Shown one piece after another: positions 32,246-40,316 of a stretch of DNA of 64,000 nucleotides. The notes under the pieces are model-generated. The model was not told the origin of the DNA, searched no databases, and saw only the letters and a program-made list of their open reading frames with translations. Within the stretch, counting starts at the first letter, position 1. Each line of letters starts with the position of its first letter. A program made the translations under genes and the position numbers. This DNA is from Chryseobacterium caseinilyticum (lineage in GTDB: Bacteria; Bacteroidota; Bacteroidia; Flavobacteriales; Weeksellaceae). The stretch spans positions 1,054,001 to 1,118,000 of the forward strand of contig NZ_JACYFS010000001.1 in NCBI RefSeq assembly GCF_014837145.1. The letters are read 5' to 3'.

Positions 32246-33358
32246 TTAGTGAGCGTGCTCTTCGTGGTGATCCTGAACTGCGATACCGATAAACAATGCC
32301 GATAATACAGTAAAGATGTAAGCCTGTAAAGCTGCTACCAATAATTCAAGTACCGATACAAACAATGCCAATGGTACAGATGCAAATCCTAATAAAGGAG
32401 ATTTGAAAATGAAGATCAAAGAGATGATCGCCAAAATCATAATGTGACCAGCCGTTACGTTGGCGAAAAGTCGCATCATCAATGCAAAAGGCTTTGTAAA
32501 GATCCCGATGATTTCAATAGGAACCATGATCGGGTATAATAATAAAGGTACCGGCGGCATAAAGATGTGTTTCCAGTAATCTTTATTGGCACTGAACAAT
32601 GTAATTAATAAGGTAATGATTGCCAATACTGCTGTAATTGCGATATTTCCTGTAAGGTTAGCTCCGAACGGAAAGAAAGGAATCAATCCGAAAAGGTTGT
32701 TGAACCAGATAAAGAAAAATGCAGTCAGTAAATAAGGCATATATCTTTTATACTTCACAGATCCGATGTTTGGAATAGCTACTTCGTCTCTGATGAATAC
32801 GATAACCGGCTCCAAAAGTCTCCCCGCTCCTTTCGGTAACTGAGATTTTTTATAGTTTCTTGCCATTCCGATGAAAATTACAGCCATAAATATAACTGAA
32901 AGAAGCATCGCTGCAGTATTTTTAGTAATAGAAAGATCAAAGTAAGAATCAGCTGCAGATTGTTTTCCCGAAATCATCCCGAAAAGTCTTGCTTCCTGAA
33001 TTCCTTTTGTAGAAACTACTTTACCGTGTTGTAAAGTATAGCCATCGTGCTCATGACCGTGTGCGATGTCGCTGGAAAGGAAAGTATGCCATCCTGCGTT
33101 GTCCTTAATAATAACAGGAAGAGGAACAGAAACGTGATGCTCTACACCGTTATCATCTTTAGTAGTCCATAAATGCCATTCATTTGAATCACCGATGTGC
33201 TCCATGATCATTTCTGTAGCATTGAAGCCTTTTTCGCCCTCTTTGTGCTCTACTTTTTCAGCAGATTTTTCACCTTCAGATTCGTGCTGTGCAGAAGCAA
33301 AACTACCGACCAGTACAAATAAAAATGCGAAAAATAATGAAGAAATCTTTCTGTTCAT
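32246..33358 (-). CDS. atpB: ATP synthase Fo subunit a
   Basis: A 370-residue a subunit, longer than the about 270 of E. coli because of a signal peptide (SFASAQ at about 20-25) and a His/Glu-rich periplasmic extension, as usual in Bacteroidota. Membrane helices follow from about 150. The proton-path Arg is in FALMMRLFANVTAG. The C-terminus is His-rich (DHHEEHAH). It has its own consensus promoter (33379-33409). Confidence 0.95.
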   Translation of the reverse strand: MNRKISSLFFAFLFVLVGSFASAQHESEGEKSAEKVEHKEGEKGFNATEMIMEHIGDSNEWHLWTTKDDNGVEHHVSVPLPVIIKDNAGWHTFLSSDIAHGHEHDGYTLQHGKVVSTKGIQEARLFGMISGKQSAADSYFDLSITKNTAAMLLSVIFMAVIFIGMARNYKKSQLPKGAGRLLEPVIVFIRDEVAIPNIGSVKYKRYMPYLLTAFFFIWFNNLFGLIPFFPFGANLTGNIAITAVLAIITLLITLFSANKDYWKHIFMPPVPLLLYPIMVPIEIIGIFTKPFALMMRLFANVTAGHIMILAIISLIFIFKSPLLGFASVPLALFVSVLELLVAALQAYIFTVLSALFIGIAVQDHHEEHAH

Positions 33359-33378
33359 ATCTCTTTTTTAATCGTGTG

Positions 33379-33409
33379 CAAATATATCGAATTTATTACA
33401 GTCTGCAAA
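33379..33409 (-). promoter_or_regulatory. consensus promoter of atpB
   Basis: On the minus strand, TTTG (33409-33406), 19 bases, then TATATTTG (33386-33379) fits TTG-N17-23-TAnnTTTG exactly. It lies about 20 bases before the atpB ATG and separates the upstream 89-residue gene from the main operon. Confidence 0.7.
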
Positions 33410-33440
33410 TATTAAAAATTGATTTTTATCATCAAAAAAA

Positions 33441-33710
33441 TCACGATTTGTTAATCAATTTTATCACGCTCAAATATATAAGAAAAGACGATATTATAAA
33501 ACATACCACAAGAAAGAGAAAATTCCCTTTTGATTTCTCCATCAATACTAAAGAAATCGCAAGCCACACCACATCCTTACCTATATTTAACACCAAAAAT
33601 TTCATCGCCGAATTCTCTTTTCCGTACATATATTTTTTAAAAATAATGTAGACAGCAGAATTAAAAATCAGTATTAAAAGAATTACAATAAAACAATCGA
33701 AAAAATACAT
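33441..33710 (-). CDS. 89-residue membrane protein, AtpI-like position
   Basis: A three-helix membrane protein (about 3-25, 43-60 and 66-84). Its position just before atpB matches the small AtpI/assembly-type membrane proteins of many F-type operons, but the sequence has no clear AtpI signature, so that is positional inference. The ATG lies only 4 bases after a -7 element (TATTTTTG, 33722-33715), so the mRNA may have almost no leader. Divergent from ffh. Confidence 0.6.
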   Translation of the reverse strand: MYFFDCFIVILLILIFNSAVYIIFKKYMYGKENSAMKFLVLNIGKDVVWLAISLVLMEKSKGNFLFLVVCFIISSFLIYLSVIKLINKS

Positions 33711-33714
33711 TTTG

Positions 33715-33722
33715 CAAAAATA
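33715..33722 (-). promoter_or_regulatory. -7 element of the 89-residue gene
   Basis: TATTTTTG on the minus strand ends 4 bases before the ATG. If it is the true promoter the transcript starts at or one base before the start codon. Confidence 0.4.
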
Positions 33723-33778
33723 AAATTATAATTGAAAAACAGCGACATAAGGATGTTTTAAATTCTTAAAAAAAAGCT

Positions 33779-33786
33779 TATTTTTG
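33779..33786 (+). promoter_or_regulatory. -7 element of ffh
   Basis: TATTTTTG on the plus strand, 22 bases before the ffh ATG, in the divergent region shared with the 89-residue gene. Confidence 0.45.
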
Positions 33787-33808
33787 CAAACCTTATATAT
33801 TATTTTTT

Positions 33809-35170
33809 ATGTTTAATAGTTTACAGGATAAATTAGATAAAGCACTGCACAATATTTCCGGCAGAGGAAAGATCACCGAGATTAACGTTGCAGAAACAGT
33901 AAAAGAAATCAGAAGAGCGTTGGTGGATGCCGACGTTAACTATAAAGTTGCCAAAGACCTTACCAAAAGAGTTCAGGACAAAGCTTTGGGACAAAACGTT
34001 TTGACATCGCTTACTCCGGGACAGCTGATGACTAAGATCGTTCACGACGAATTGGTAGATTTGATGGGAGGATCGCAGGAAGGCATCAACCTTTCAGGGA
34101 AACCGTCTGTAATCTTAATTGCAGGTCTTCAGGGTTCAGGTAAAACTACTTTCTCAGGAAAACTTGCCAATTATTTAAAAACAAAAAGAAGCAAGAAACC
34201 TCTATTGGTAGCATGTGACGTTTACCGTCCTGCTGCAATCGATCAGCTGAAAGTTCTGGGCGGACAGATCGGAGTTCCTGTTTTCACTGAAGAAGGTTCT
34301 GTTGATCCTGTTTTTATTGCCAACAATGCAATTGCATTTGCCAAAGCGAACGGACATGATATTGTAATCGTCGATACTGCCGGTCGTTTAGCAATTGACG
34401 AGCAGATGATGAATGAGATAAAATCTGTACATCAAAATATCAAGCCTAACGAAACGCTATTCGTGGTTGACTCGATGACAGGTCAGGATGCTGTAAATAC
34501 TGCAAAAGCCTTTAACGATACATTAAATTTTGACGGGGTTGTTTTAACGAAATTAGACGGTGATACGCGTGGTGGAGCTGCCTTGACGATCCGTTCGGTT
34601 GTTGAAAAGCCAATCAAATTTATATCTACCGGAGAAAAAATGGAAGCCTTGGATCTTTTCTACCCTGAAAGGATGGCCGACAGAATTTTAGGAATGGGAG
34701 ACGTTGTTTCCCTTGTAGAAAGAGCTCAGGAGCAGTTTGACGAAGAGGAAGCGAAAAAACTTCACAAGAAAATTGCTAAAAATGAGTTTGGTTTTGATGA
34801 TTTCTTAAAGCAGATCAACCAGATCAAAAAAATGGGTAACATGAAAGACCTTATGGGAATGATCCCGGGAGTTGGAAAGGCCATTAAAGATGTTGAAATC
34901 AGTGATGATGCATTCAAACACATCGAAGCGATTATTCATTCTATGACTCCGGACGAAAGAAGAAGGCCTTCTATTATCAATACCCAGAGAAAAAACAGAA
35001 TTGCCAAAGGTGCAGGAAGAAAAATTGAAGATGTCAACGCTTTGATGAAGCAGTTTGACCAGATGGGAAAAATGATGAAGATGATGCAGGGACCACAGGG
35101 AAAACAAATGATGCAGATGATGAGCAAAATGCCTAATATGCCTGGAATGGGCGGAATGTTCGGGAAATAA
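33809..35170 (+). CDS. ffh: signal recognition particle protein Ffh
   Basis: A 453-residue SRP54 GTPase that binds signal sequences and docks ribosomes to FtsY. The N domain spans about 1-85, the GTPase carries GLQGSGKTTF (106-115), VDTAGR and TKLDGD, and the C-terminal M domain is extremely Met-rich (GKMMKMMQ and onward), as needed for signal-sequence binding. Single gene or followed by the TM2 gene 40 bases downstream. Confidence 0.96.
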   Translation: MFNSLQDKLDKALHNISGRGKITEINVAETVKEIRRALVDADVNYKVAKDLTKRVQDKALGQNVLTSLTPGQLMTKIVHDELVDLMGGSQEGINLSGKPSVILIAGLQGSGKTTFSGKLANYLKTKRSKKPLLVACDVYRPAAIDQLKVLGGQIGVPVFTEEGSVDPVFIANNAIAFAKANGHDIVIVDTAGRLAIDEQMMNEIKSVHQNIKPNETLFVVDSMTGQDAVNTAKAFNDTLNFDGVVLTKLDGDTRGGAALTIRSVVEKPIKFISTGEKMEALDLFYPERMADRILGMGDVVSLVERAQEQFDEEEAKKLHKKIAKNEFGFDDFLKQINQIKKMGNMKDLMGMIPGVGKAIKDVEISDDAFKHIEAIIHSMTPDERRRPSIINTQRKNRIAKGAGRKIEDVNALMKQFDQMGKMMKMMQGPQGKQMMQMMSKMPNMPGMGGMFGK

Positions 35171-35210
35171 AACAGCCACAAAAAAATCACAAACTTTAAA
35201 AAAATAAATT

Positions 35211-35474
35211 ATGGAAACACACGGAAATTACAACCAGCCGTACAAATCTGAAAAGAAATTAGTTGCAGGTCTTTTAGGTATTTTATTAGGTACATTGGCA
35301 ATACACAAATTTTATTTAGGATATACAAAAGCAGGTGTAATTCAGCTAATCTTAGGTATTGTAACTTGCGGAATTTTCGGAGTTGTAGGATTTATTGAAG
35401 GAATTATATACCTAACAAAATCTGACGAAGAATTTGACATGACCTATGTCAAAAATCAGAAAGAATGGTTTTAG
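35211..35474 (+). CDS. TM2 domain protein
   Basis: An 87-residue protein with the TM2 domain: KKLVAGLLGILLGTLAIHKFYLGY then LILGIVTCGIFGVVGFIEGIIYL, two membrane helices linked by a short loop with the conserved HKFYLG. The function of bacterial TM2 proteins is unknown. Downstream of ffh; ended by the hairpin at 35499-35528. Confidence 0.87.
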   Translation: METHGNYNQPYKSEKKLVAGLLGILLGTLAIHKFYLGYTKAGVIQLILGIVTCGIFGVVGFIEGIIYLTKSDEEFDMTYVKNQKEWF

Positions 35475-35498
35475 GTTATTAAAAGATGCATAAATTAT

Positions 35499-35528
35499 AA
35501 ACTCTCAGATTTTTCTGGGAGTTTTTTT
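35499..35528 (+). terminator. terminator of the ffh-TM2 transcript
   Basis: AAACTCTCAG pairs with CTGGGAGTTT (one G-T wobble) around TTTTT, followed by seven T residues. Confidence 0.8.
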
Positions 35529-35603
35529 GTTTTAATTTTAATAGGCAACTCATACTTTTTTATTGTTTATTTTTAATGAAGAAATTTTTCAAAATTTTAA
35601 AGA

Positions 35604-36464
35604 ATGAAAGTCAGAGAAGAAAAGTTGGAAGCCATCATTGAATGGGCAAAAAAGAATGAAGAAGTGCGTGCGCTGCTTCTCACAAGTTCGCTCGCAAATC
35701 CTTTGGCACCCGTTGATGACTTCAGCGATTTGGATATTGAACTTGTTTTCGATAATAATTCAAAATATATCTTAGAAAAAGATTGGGTTATGAACTTCGG
35801 AAATCCGATTGCAATAATTGAAGAAGATGAAACCTTTTTCGAAGGGATACATGCAATGAAGATGGTGTTGTTTGAAGATGGTGTAAAGATAGATTTTAAA
35901 CTTTACAACAAATCAAATTTTCTGAGAGAAACTAAACACCAAAGATTACCGGAAGATTGGGATATTGGCTACAGAATACTAATGGATAAAGACGGAATTA
36001 CAGAGCAAATGCAACAGCCGACCTATCAGATTTCCCTCATCAGAAGACCTTTTGAAAAAGATTTTCTAAAAATAATAAATGATTTCTGGTGGGACACGAC
36101 TTATGTGGCAAAATGCCTTGCTAGAAACGAAATATTTTATGCAAAATACATGTCGGAAACTGTGATCCGCACAGAATATCTGGTTCCGCTGATAGAATGG
36201 TATATTGCAGCTGATCACGGTTGGAATATCACCACAAACAAACACGGAAGACTTTTCAAAAAGTATCTGAATAAGGAAATTTGGAATAAAATAGAACTAA
36301 CATTTTCTGGCAGTAGTATTGAAGATAATTGGAACGCATTGTTTGCAATGGCTGATTTGGTTTCAGAAACCGGAAACAATTTGGCTGAAAAATTAGGATA
36401 CATTTACCCAAAGAAACTGGAGGATGATATTTTAAAGTACCTGAACAGTTTAAGATTCAAATGA
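35604..36464 (+). CDS. ANT(6)-like aminoglycoside nucleotidyltransferase
   Basis: A 286-residue protein of the streptomycin/aminoglycoside 6-adenylyltransferase type (AadE/AadS-like). The nucleotidyltransferase motif SSLANPLAPVDDFSDLDIE (28-46) keeps the Asp pair D42/D44 for metal binding, but the usual GSR is SSL. KIDFKLYNK supplies a possible third Asp, and the C-terminal helical domain (EYLVPLIEWYIAADHGW) is typical. Its size equals AadS of Bacteroides. It may give streptomycin resistance or may be a housekeeping relative; activity cannot be told from sequence. No mobile element flanks it. Confidence 0.75.
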   Translation: MKVREEKLEAIIEWAKKNEEVRALLLTSSLANPLAPVDDFSDLDIELVFDNNSKYILEKDWVMNFGNPIAIIEEDETFFEGIHAMKMVLFEDGVKIDFKLYNKSNFLRETKHQRLPEDWDIGYRILMDKDGITEQMQQPTYQISLIRRPFEKDFLKIINDFWWDTTYVAKCLARNEIFYAKYMSETVIRTEYLVPLIEWYIAADHGWNITTNKHGRLFKKYLNKEIWNKIELTFSGSSIEDNWNALFAMADLVSETGNNLAEKLGYIYPKKLEDDILKYLNSLRFK

Positions 36465-36589
36465 ATAAAATTTTATCCTGTGCACCGAAAAATTTTAATA
36501 CATGATTTGTGCGTGATTTATAATCAGTATTTTAGTTAAAAGTTTCGGCATTGGTTTAAAGACGATCTCTGCAACCATAAAAAAAACAA

Positions 36590-37480
36590 ATGAAAAAACT
36601 GCTTTTACTTTTAATAATCCTGACATTCAATTTTTCAGTGCAAGATGAATGTAGCTTTTCAGGTATTAATGTTTGGCCGACTCAACAAAATATTGCGCCA
36701 AATTCAATTTTTGTTATTGAAGGATATGCTGATTCTCAGGAACTCATCATACAACTTAATAAAAAGAATAAAATTTATTTAAAAGGAAATTCAGAAAGAG
36801 TTCCCATAAAGGTTTTGCGAATTTTAAAAGGTCAGTATGGGCTTACACAGGCAATTTTACAGCCGGAAAGAGAACTTCAAACCGGAAAAACGTATGAGCT
36901 TCAAATTGACGGTCTTGGAGAGTTTGAAAAACAGGACTATACAGTTGCAAAATGGACAGTCAGTTCAAAAAAAGATCTCGACAAACCTGTTTGGGACTGT
37001 TTACCGTCTTACAAAAACAGAACTTTCAGAGCGTTGGGATGTGGCCCAGAAAGGTTCATAAACTTTTGTGGCATATTGAAAGACAACTCCCCCACTTTAA
37101 TTTACGCCAAAGTTTTCAACAGAACAAACAAAACACAGTCTGACTATTTTTTAACAGTTGAAGGTCAAAATATTTCAATTGGACATGATATGTGCAGCGG
37201 AGCATTCGCTTTTCATGAAGACACTGAGTACGAAGTTCAGTTTGGTCTGATGGATGCCAGTGGGAATGAAAATATGGAATTAACTGAACCAGTTAAATTT
37301 ACAGGTCCGACAGAAAAAGATGAATCTGACAGTGAACCTGTCTGCAACTGCACTACAAAGTCAGCAGTAAGTGCAAAAGCAGACAGCAAATCAAACCTTT
37401 TAATTTACTCAATTTTGGGAGGAGTGATAGCTGCTATTGGTATAATAATATATCTGAAACAAAAAAGGGCTGTCTACTAA
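36590..37480 (+). CDS. secreted, C-terminally membrane-anchored protein, unknown
   Basis: A 296-residue protein with a signal peptide (MKKLLLLLIILTFNFSVQ), an extracytoplasmic domain of about 245 residues with several cysteines (DECSF, WDCLP, LGCGPERFINFCG, DMCSG, PVCNCT) and a C-terminal membrane helix (LLIYSILGGVIAAIGIIIYL) followed by KQKRAVY. The beta-rich, cysteine-containing region suggests an immunoglobulin-like or surface domain, but I recognise no family. Placed 125 bases after the ANT(6)-like gene. Confidence 0.65.
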   Translation: MKKLLLLLIILTFNFSVQDECSFSGINVWPTQQNIAPNSIFVIEGYADSQELIIQLNKKNKIYLKGNSERVPIKVLRILKGQYGLTQAILQPERELQTGKTYELQIDGLGEFEKQDYTVAKWTVSSKKDLDKPVWDCLPSYKNRTFRALGCGPERFINFCGILKDNSPTLIYAKVFNRTNKTQSDYFLTVEGQNISIGHDMCSGAFAFHEDTEYEVQFGLMDASGNENMELTEPVKFTGPTEKDESDSEPVCNCTTKSAVSAKADSKSNLLIYSILGGVIAAIGIIIYLKQKRAVY

Positions 37481-37537
37481 AAAGGGTTTTCGGAGACAGA
37501 GCTGACTTACTTACATTAACACAGAAATGAATTGCTC

Positions 37538-37924
37538 ATGAAAACCAAATCACAAAACTTTAATTACAGCGATTTTGAAGCAGTAAAAAATATTGCGCTC
37601 ACTTTCCCGGGAACTGAAGAAAGCACGTCGCACGAGGGCACGCCTTCAGTAAAAGTACGTGGTAAATTGATGTGCAGACTTCACGACAGCGGAGAATTTA
37701 TTCCTATACGGCTTGATTTTGAAATCCGTGACAAATATTTAGAGACCTACCCAGAAATTTTTCATTTACCTGATCATTTTAAAAATTACCCTTACATCTG
37801 TATGTGGATTAGCAATCACAATCAAAAATTAATCACTGAAGTTCTTGAACTGAGCTGGAGAGGTCTTGCTACTAAAAGGCAAATAAGGGAATATGATGAA
37901 AATAAATTGGCAAATGGCTCGTAA
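37538..37924 (+). CDS. MmcQ/YjbR family DNA-binding protein
   Basis: A 128-residue protein of the MmcQ/YjbR (CyaY-like fold) family: LTFPGTEESTSHEGTPSVKV, KLMCRLHD, and the closing WRGLATKRQIREYDE helix. Proteins of this fold are annotated as DNA-binding, but function is poorly known. I start at the ATG at 37538 rather than the TTG at 37532. Confidence 0.78.
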   Translation: MKTKSQNFNYSDFEAVKNIALTFPGTEESTSHEGTPSVKVRGKLMCRLHDSGEFIPIRLDFEIRDKYLETYPEIFHLPDHFKNYPYICMWISNHNQKLITEVLELSWRGLATKRQIREYDENKLANGS

Positions 37925-38033
37925 AGTGACCAAACATTATCCAAACATATATTTACTAATTTTATCTCAATGCTTTTCAGTGAAAATCATTGTTAGTCAG
38001 AATTTTTAAAAAATCTGTCATTAAGTTCAGAAC

Positions 38034-38066
38034 AAAAAAATCCTGAGAAAAAAATCTCAGGATCAA
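38034..38066 (-). terminator. terminator of the amber-interrupted barrel gene
   Basis: ATCCTGAG/CTCAGGAT hairpin with an A-rich loop and T-run on the minus strand. Almost identical to the hairpin at 38767-38796 after the next barrel gene. Confidence 0.75.
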
Positions 38067-38087
38067 TTTAATAAAGTTATTTAATGG

Positions 38088-38735
38088 CTATTTATCTGTT
38101 TTCTCAGCTTTTGATTTAATGAAATAAGAAAACCCTACATTGACGCCAAAGTTGTTTGTTGATGTTTTGTATTCAACATTTGAGTAGGTGTCTTTAGTGT
38201 AAAACTGATCAAATCCAAGACCTAAATTCAGCCCTAAAGATTGTGTTGCCATGTAAGTAACTCCACCTTTCACCTTCCAAGCCAGACCATCTGTAACTGT
38301 TTCAGTTTCAAATAAAAGTAAGGGATCAATTGATGAACTATTAAAATCATATTTTAATTTATTGGTCGAGTAACCAATACCGGCACCTAAAAAAGGGATA
38401 AACTTACTGCCTGTTTTGAAATAATAGGTTGCTGTAGGCATCACAGAAAATGAAGAGACGGTGGTTTTATTTGAATTCTCTTTTGTTGAAATACTGTTAA
38501 AACCCAAATCGATACCGACTGCCAAGCCATCAGTAACAAAATACCCAACCGACGGCGTTACTGAAAATGAACTTGTTTTAACTTCACCATATTTAACTCC
38601 CTATACCTTTGTAAAAGAATTGGTATTGTTGAAACCCAAACCAGTATTTCCACTGATCACCCAATCTCCTTTTGTCATTTGCACATTGGCAAATCCTAGA
38701 ATAAGCATTGTGCTTATTGTTAATAATTTTTTCAT
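38088..38735 (-). pseudogene. outer-membrane beta-barrel gene with in-frame amber codon
   Basis: A continuous frame of 215 codons runs from ATG at 38735 (MKKLLTISTMLILGFANVQM, a signal peptide) to the stop at 38088, interrupted only by TAG at 38603-38601, codon 45, in SFTKV*GVKYGE. After the stop the barrel pattern continues intact (SVTPSVGYFVTDGLAVGIDLGF, FIPFLGAGIGYSTNKLKY, FGVNVGFSYFIKS), so the mutation looks recent or is a sequencing error. A C-to-T change of CAG would explain it. Paralogue of the gene at 38818-39495. Restart at an internal TTG would make no exported barrel. Confidence 0.78.
38601..38603 (-). other. premature amber codon
   Basis: TAG in frame at codon 45 of the barrel gene; both flanks are in the same frame. 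Confidence 0.85.
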
Positions 38736-38766
38736 AGTTTATTGATTTAAAACAGCGAAAGTAAAA

Positions 38767-38796
38767 AAAAATCCTGAGAAAAAATCTCAGGATTTA
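38767..38796 (-). terminator. terminator of the 225-residue barrel gene
   Basis: AAATCCTGAG pairs with CTCAGGATTT around an A-rich loop, T-run on the minus strand. Near copy of the 38034-38066 hairpin. Confidence 0.78.
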
Positions 38797-38817
38797 TAAT
38801 TTATAAAGGATTGCTAA

Positions 38818-39495
38818 TTACTTAGACTGACCGAATACATATTTAACACCGATTGTTACAGCAGTTAAATCTAAACCGAAGTTATAGTTGTTTGTAGCAA
38901 CACCACCTTTTGGTTTGAAGTTGTTGTAACCAAATTCACCGATTGTAGCTTCGATAGTCCAGTTTTTGTTTAAGAAATAATCTAAACCTGGTTTTACAGT
39001 TACACCTACAGCAGTAGCTTTAGCTTCAGAAGAAGAAGATACTGTAGTTACAGTGCTTCCTGAAGTAGTAACATAAGTAGTTTCGTTTTCAGCTTTACCG
39101 AAAGCCATAGGAACAGCTAACTGACCGAAGAAATATAATTTGTCAGATAAAGTCCAGTATTTTCTTGCGAAAGGCTCAATTACGAAAGCAGGAGTTCTTT
39201 GCTCGTTAGTTGTAACATTAGTTACAGAACCAATTGTAGTTGTGTTGATTGAAGTAATCTTAGAAGTAGCAAAACCTACACCTAAACCTACAGCAAAGTT
39301 ATCAGCTACAAAGAATCCTGCAGTTGGAAGAATGTTGAAATCTTCTACTTTATTGTTTCCGCTGTTAGTTTCAGTTTGAGAGTAACCTACTGAACCTGTT
39401 AAATATACAGTTCCTTTAGCGATAGGTGCAGGAGTTGTCTGAGCGTTTCCTAATCCGAAAAGTGCGATTGCACTAGCCATTAATAATTTTTTCAT
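38818..39495 (-). CDS. outer-membrane beta-barrel protein
   Basis: A 225-residue exported protein. Start placed at MKKLLMASAIALFGLGNAQ, a signal peptide, with a -7 element (TACATTTG, 39530-39523) 27 bases upstream; the longer start at 39546 lies above the promoter. Amphipathic strands (VYLTGSVGYSQT, FAVGLGVGFATSK, KLYFFGQLAVPMAFGK, VTVKPGLDYFLNKNWTIEATIG, VTIGVKYVFG) and an aromatic near the end fit an OmpW/OmpX-like small barrel. Paralogue of the interrupted neighbour. Confidence 0.8.
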   Translation of the reverse strand: MKKLLMASAIALFGLGNAQTTPAPIAKGTVYLTGSVGYSQTETNSGNNKVEDFNILPTAGFFVADNFAVGLGVGFATSKITSINTTTIGSVTNVTTNEQRTPAFVIEPFARKYWTLSDKLYFFGQLAVPMAFGKAENETTYVTTSGSTVTTVSSSSEAKATAVGVTVKPGLDYFLNKNWTIEATIGEFGYNNFKPKGGVATNNYNFGLDLTAVTIGVKYVFGQSK

Positions 39496-39522
39496 TTTGA
39501 ATAATTTTATACTTTCTTGGTG

Positions 39523-39530
39523 CAAATGTA
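39523..39530 (-). promoter_or_regulatory. -7 element of the barrel gene
   Basis: TACATTTG on the minus strand, a perfect TAnnTTTG, 27 bases before the ATG at 39495; decides the start. Confidence 0.5.
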
Positions 39531-39656
39531 TAGTGACAATTTTCAAAATTAAAATTTGTTAATATGATTGATATCACCCGTTAACATTGAGTTTTTATAA
39601 CAAAAATTCGCACCGCGAGGAGATAAGTTTAATATCGGCAAGTATATCAAAAAAAA

Positions 39657-39677
39657 ATTCCGATTTTGCAACCGGAA
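39657..39677 (-). terminator. terminator of the 168-residue barrel gene
   Basis: TTCCG/CGGAA hairpin followed on the minus strand by nine T residues. Confidence 0.55.
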
Positions 39678-39704
39678 AAAAAATATTGTTGATTTTTTAT
39701 CAAT

Positions 39705-40211
39705 TTACTTTAGGAAGAAATTTACACCAAGATTAATGGCTCCGAAATTAGAGTCTATTCTTCTGTCTCTTCTCTCCCAGTCTCCCCTTTCGCTTCCAAT
39801 ATTCTGGTATCCCAAATACAGTTCTGCTTTAGGAAGCTGGAAACCTACTTTAGGATAAACATACAGACCGCTGTTGATGCCATCTTTTGTTGAAATAGCA
39901 CCACCCAGATCCAATCCCACAAAAAGCGGAAGTCCGTTGAATCTGTATTTCCCTGAAGCTGCCAAAGGAATAAATCCGAAATCATCCCATCTGTCTTTCC
40001 CGAAAAAATGAGAATATCCTGAAGCAATACCTACATCCAGACCTTTCATAACGGTCCACATATAAGCTGCATCAACTCCCAGTGTAAAAGCTGCAACTTC
40101 AGAAGCGTCCCCTACCGGAGCACCGATGTGACCTCCAAGTTTAAAACCTGCCTGAGCGTTTGCAAAATTTCCAAATAAGGCAAATACACCCAATAAAATT
40201 AACTTTTTCAT
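39705..40211 (-). CDS. small outer-membrane beta-barrel protein
   Basis: A 168-residue exported protein (signal peptide MKKLILLGVFALFGNFANAQ). Strand patterns FKLGGHIGAPVGD, FTLGVDAAYMWTV, LFVGLDLGGAIS, YVYPKVGFQLPKAELYLGYQNI and FGAINLGVNFFLK with a C-terminal aromatic-rich strand are those of a small eight-strand barrel. No ligand domain. One of four barrel genes in a row at 38-41 kb, each with its own terminator. Confidence 0.75.
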   Translation of the reverse strand: MKKLILLGVFALFGNFANAQAGFKLGGHIGAPVGDASEVAAFTLGVDAAYMWTVMKGLDVGIASGYSHFFGKDRWDDFGFIPLAASGKYRFNGLPLFVGLDLGGAISTKDGINSGLYVYPKVGFQLPKAELYLGYQNIGSERGDWERRDRRIDSNFGAINLGVNFFLK

Positions 40212-40267
40212 TTCTCTTTAGTTTAAAATTAATGATCCCTACCACATTGCAAAACCAATGCCGCAAA

Positions 40268-40297
40268 AAAAAGCAGAGCGAAAATGCCCTGCTTTAA
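40268..40297 (-). terminator. terminator of the PorT-like barrel gene
   Basis: AAAGCAG-A-GC pairs with GC-C-CTGCTTT, T-run of eight on the minus strand. Confidence 0.75.
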
Positions 40298-40316
40298 TTT
40301 TATTTAATTTAAAGTT

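Noticed and set aside
33289..33651. 120-codon plus-strand frame over the atpB upstream region
   Set aside because: It is antisense to atpB and the 89-residue gene and lacks a family.
34805..35190. Minus-strand His/Met-rich frames
   Set aside because: Antisense to the Met-rich M domain of Ffh.
35604..37924. Mobile resistance cassette
   Set aside because: No integrase, attachment site, IS or inverted repeat around the ANT(6)-like gene.
38461..38745. 94-codon plus-strand frame
   Set aside because: It is the antisense shadow of the amber-interrupted barrel gene.
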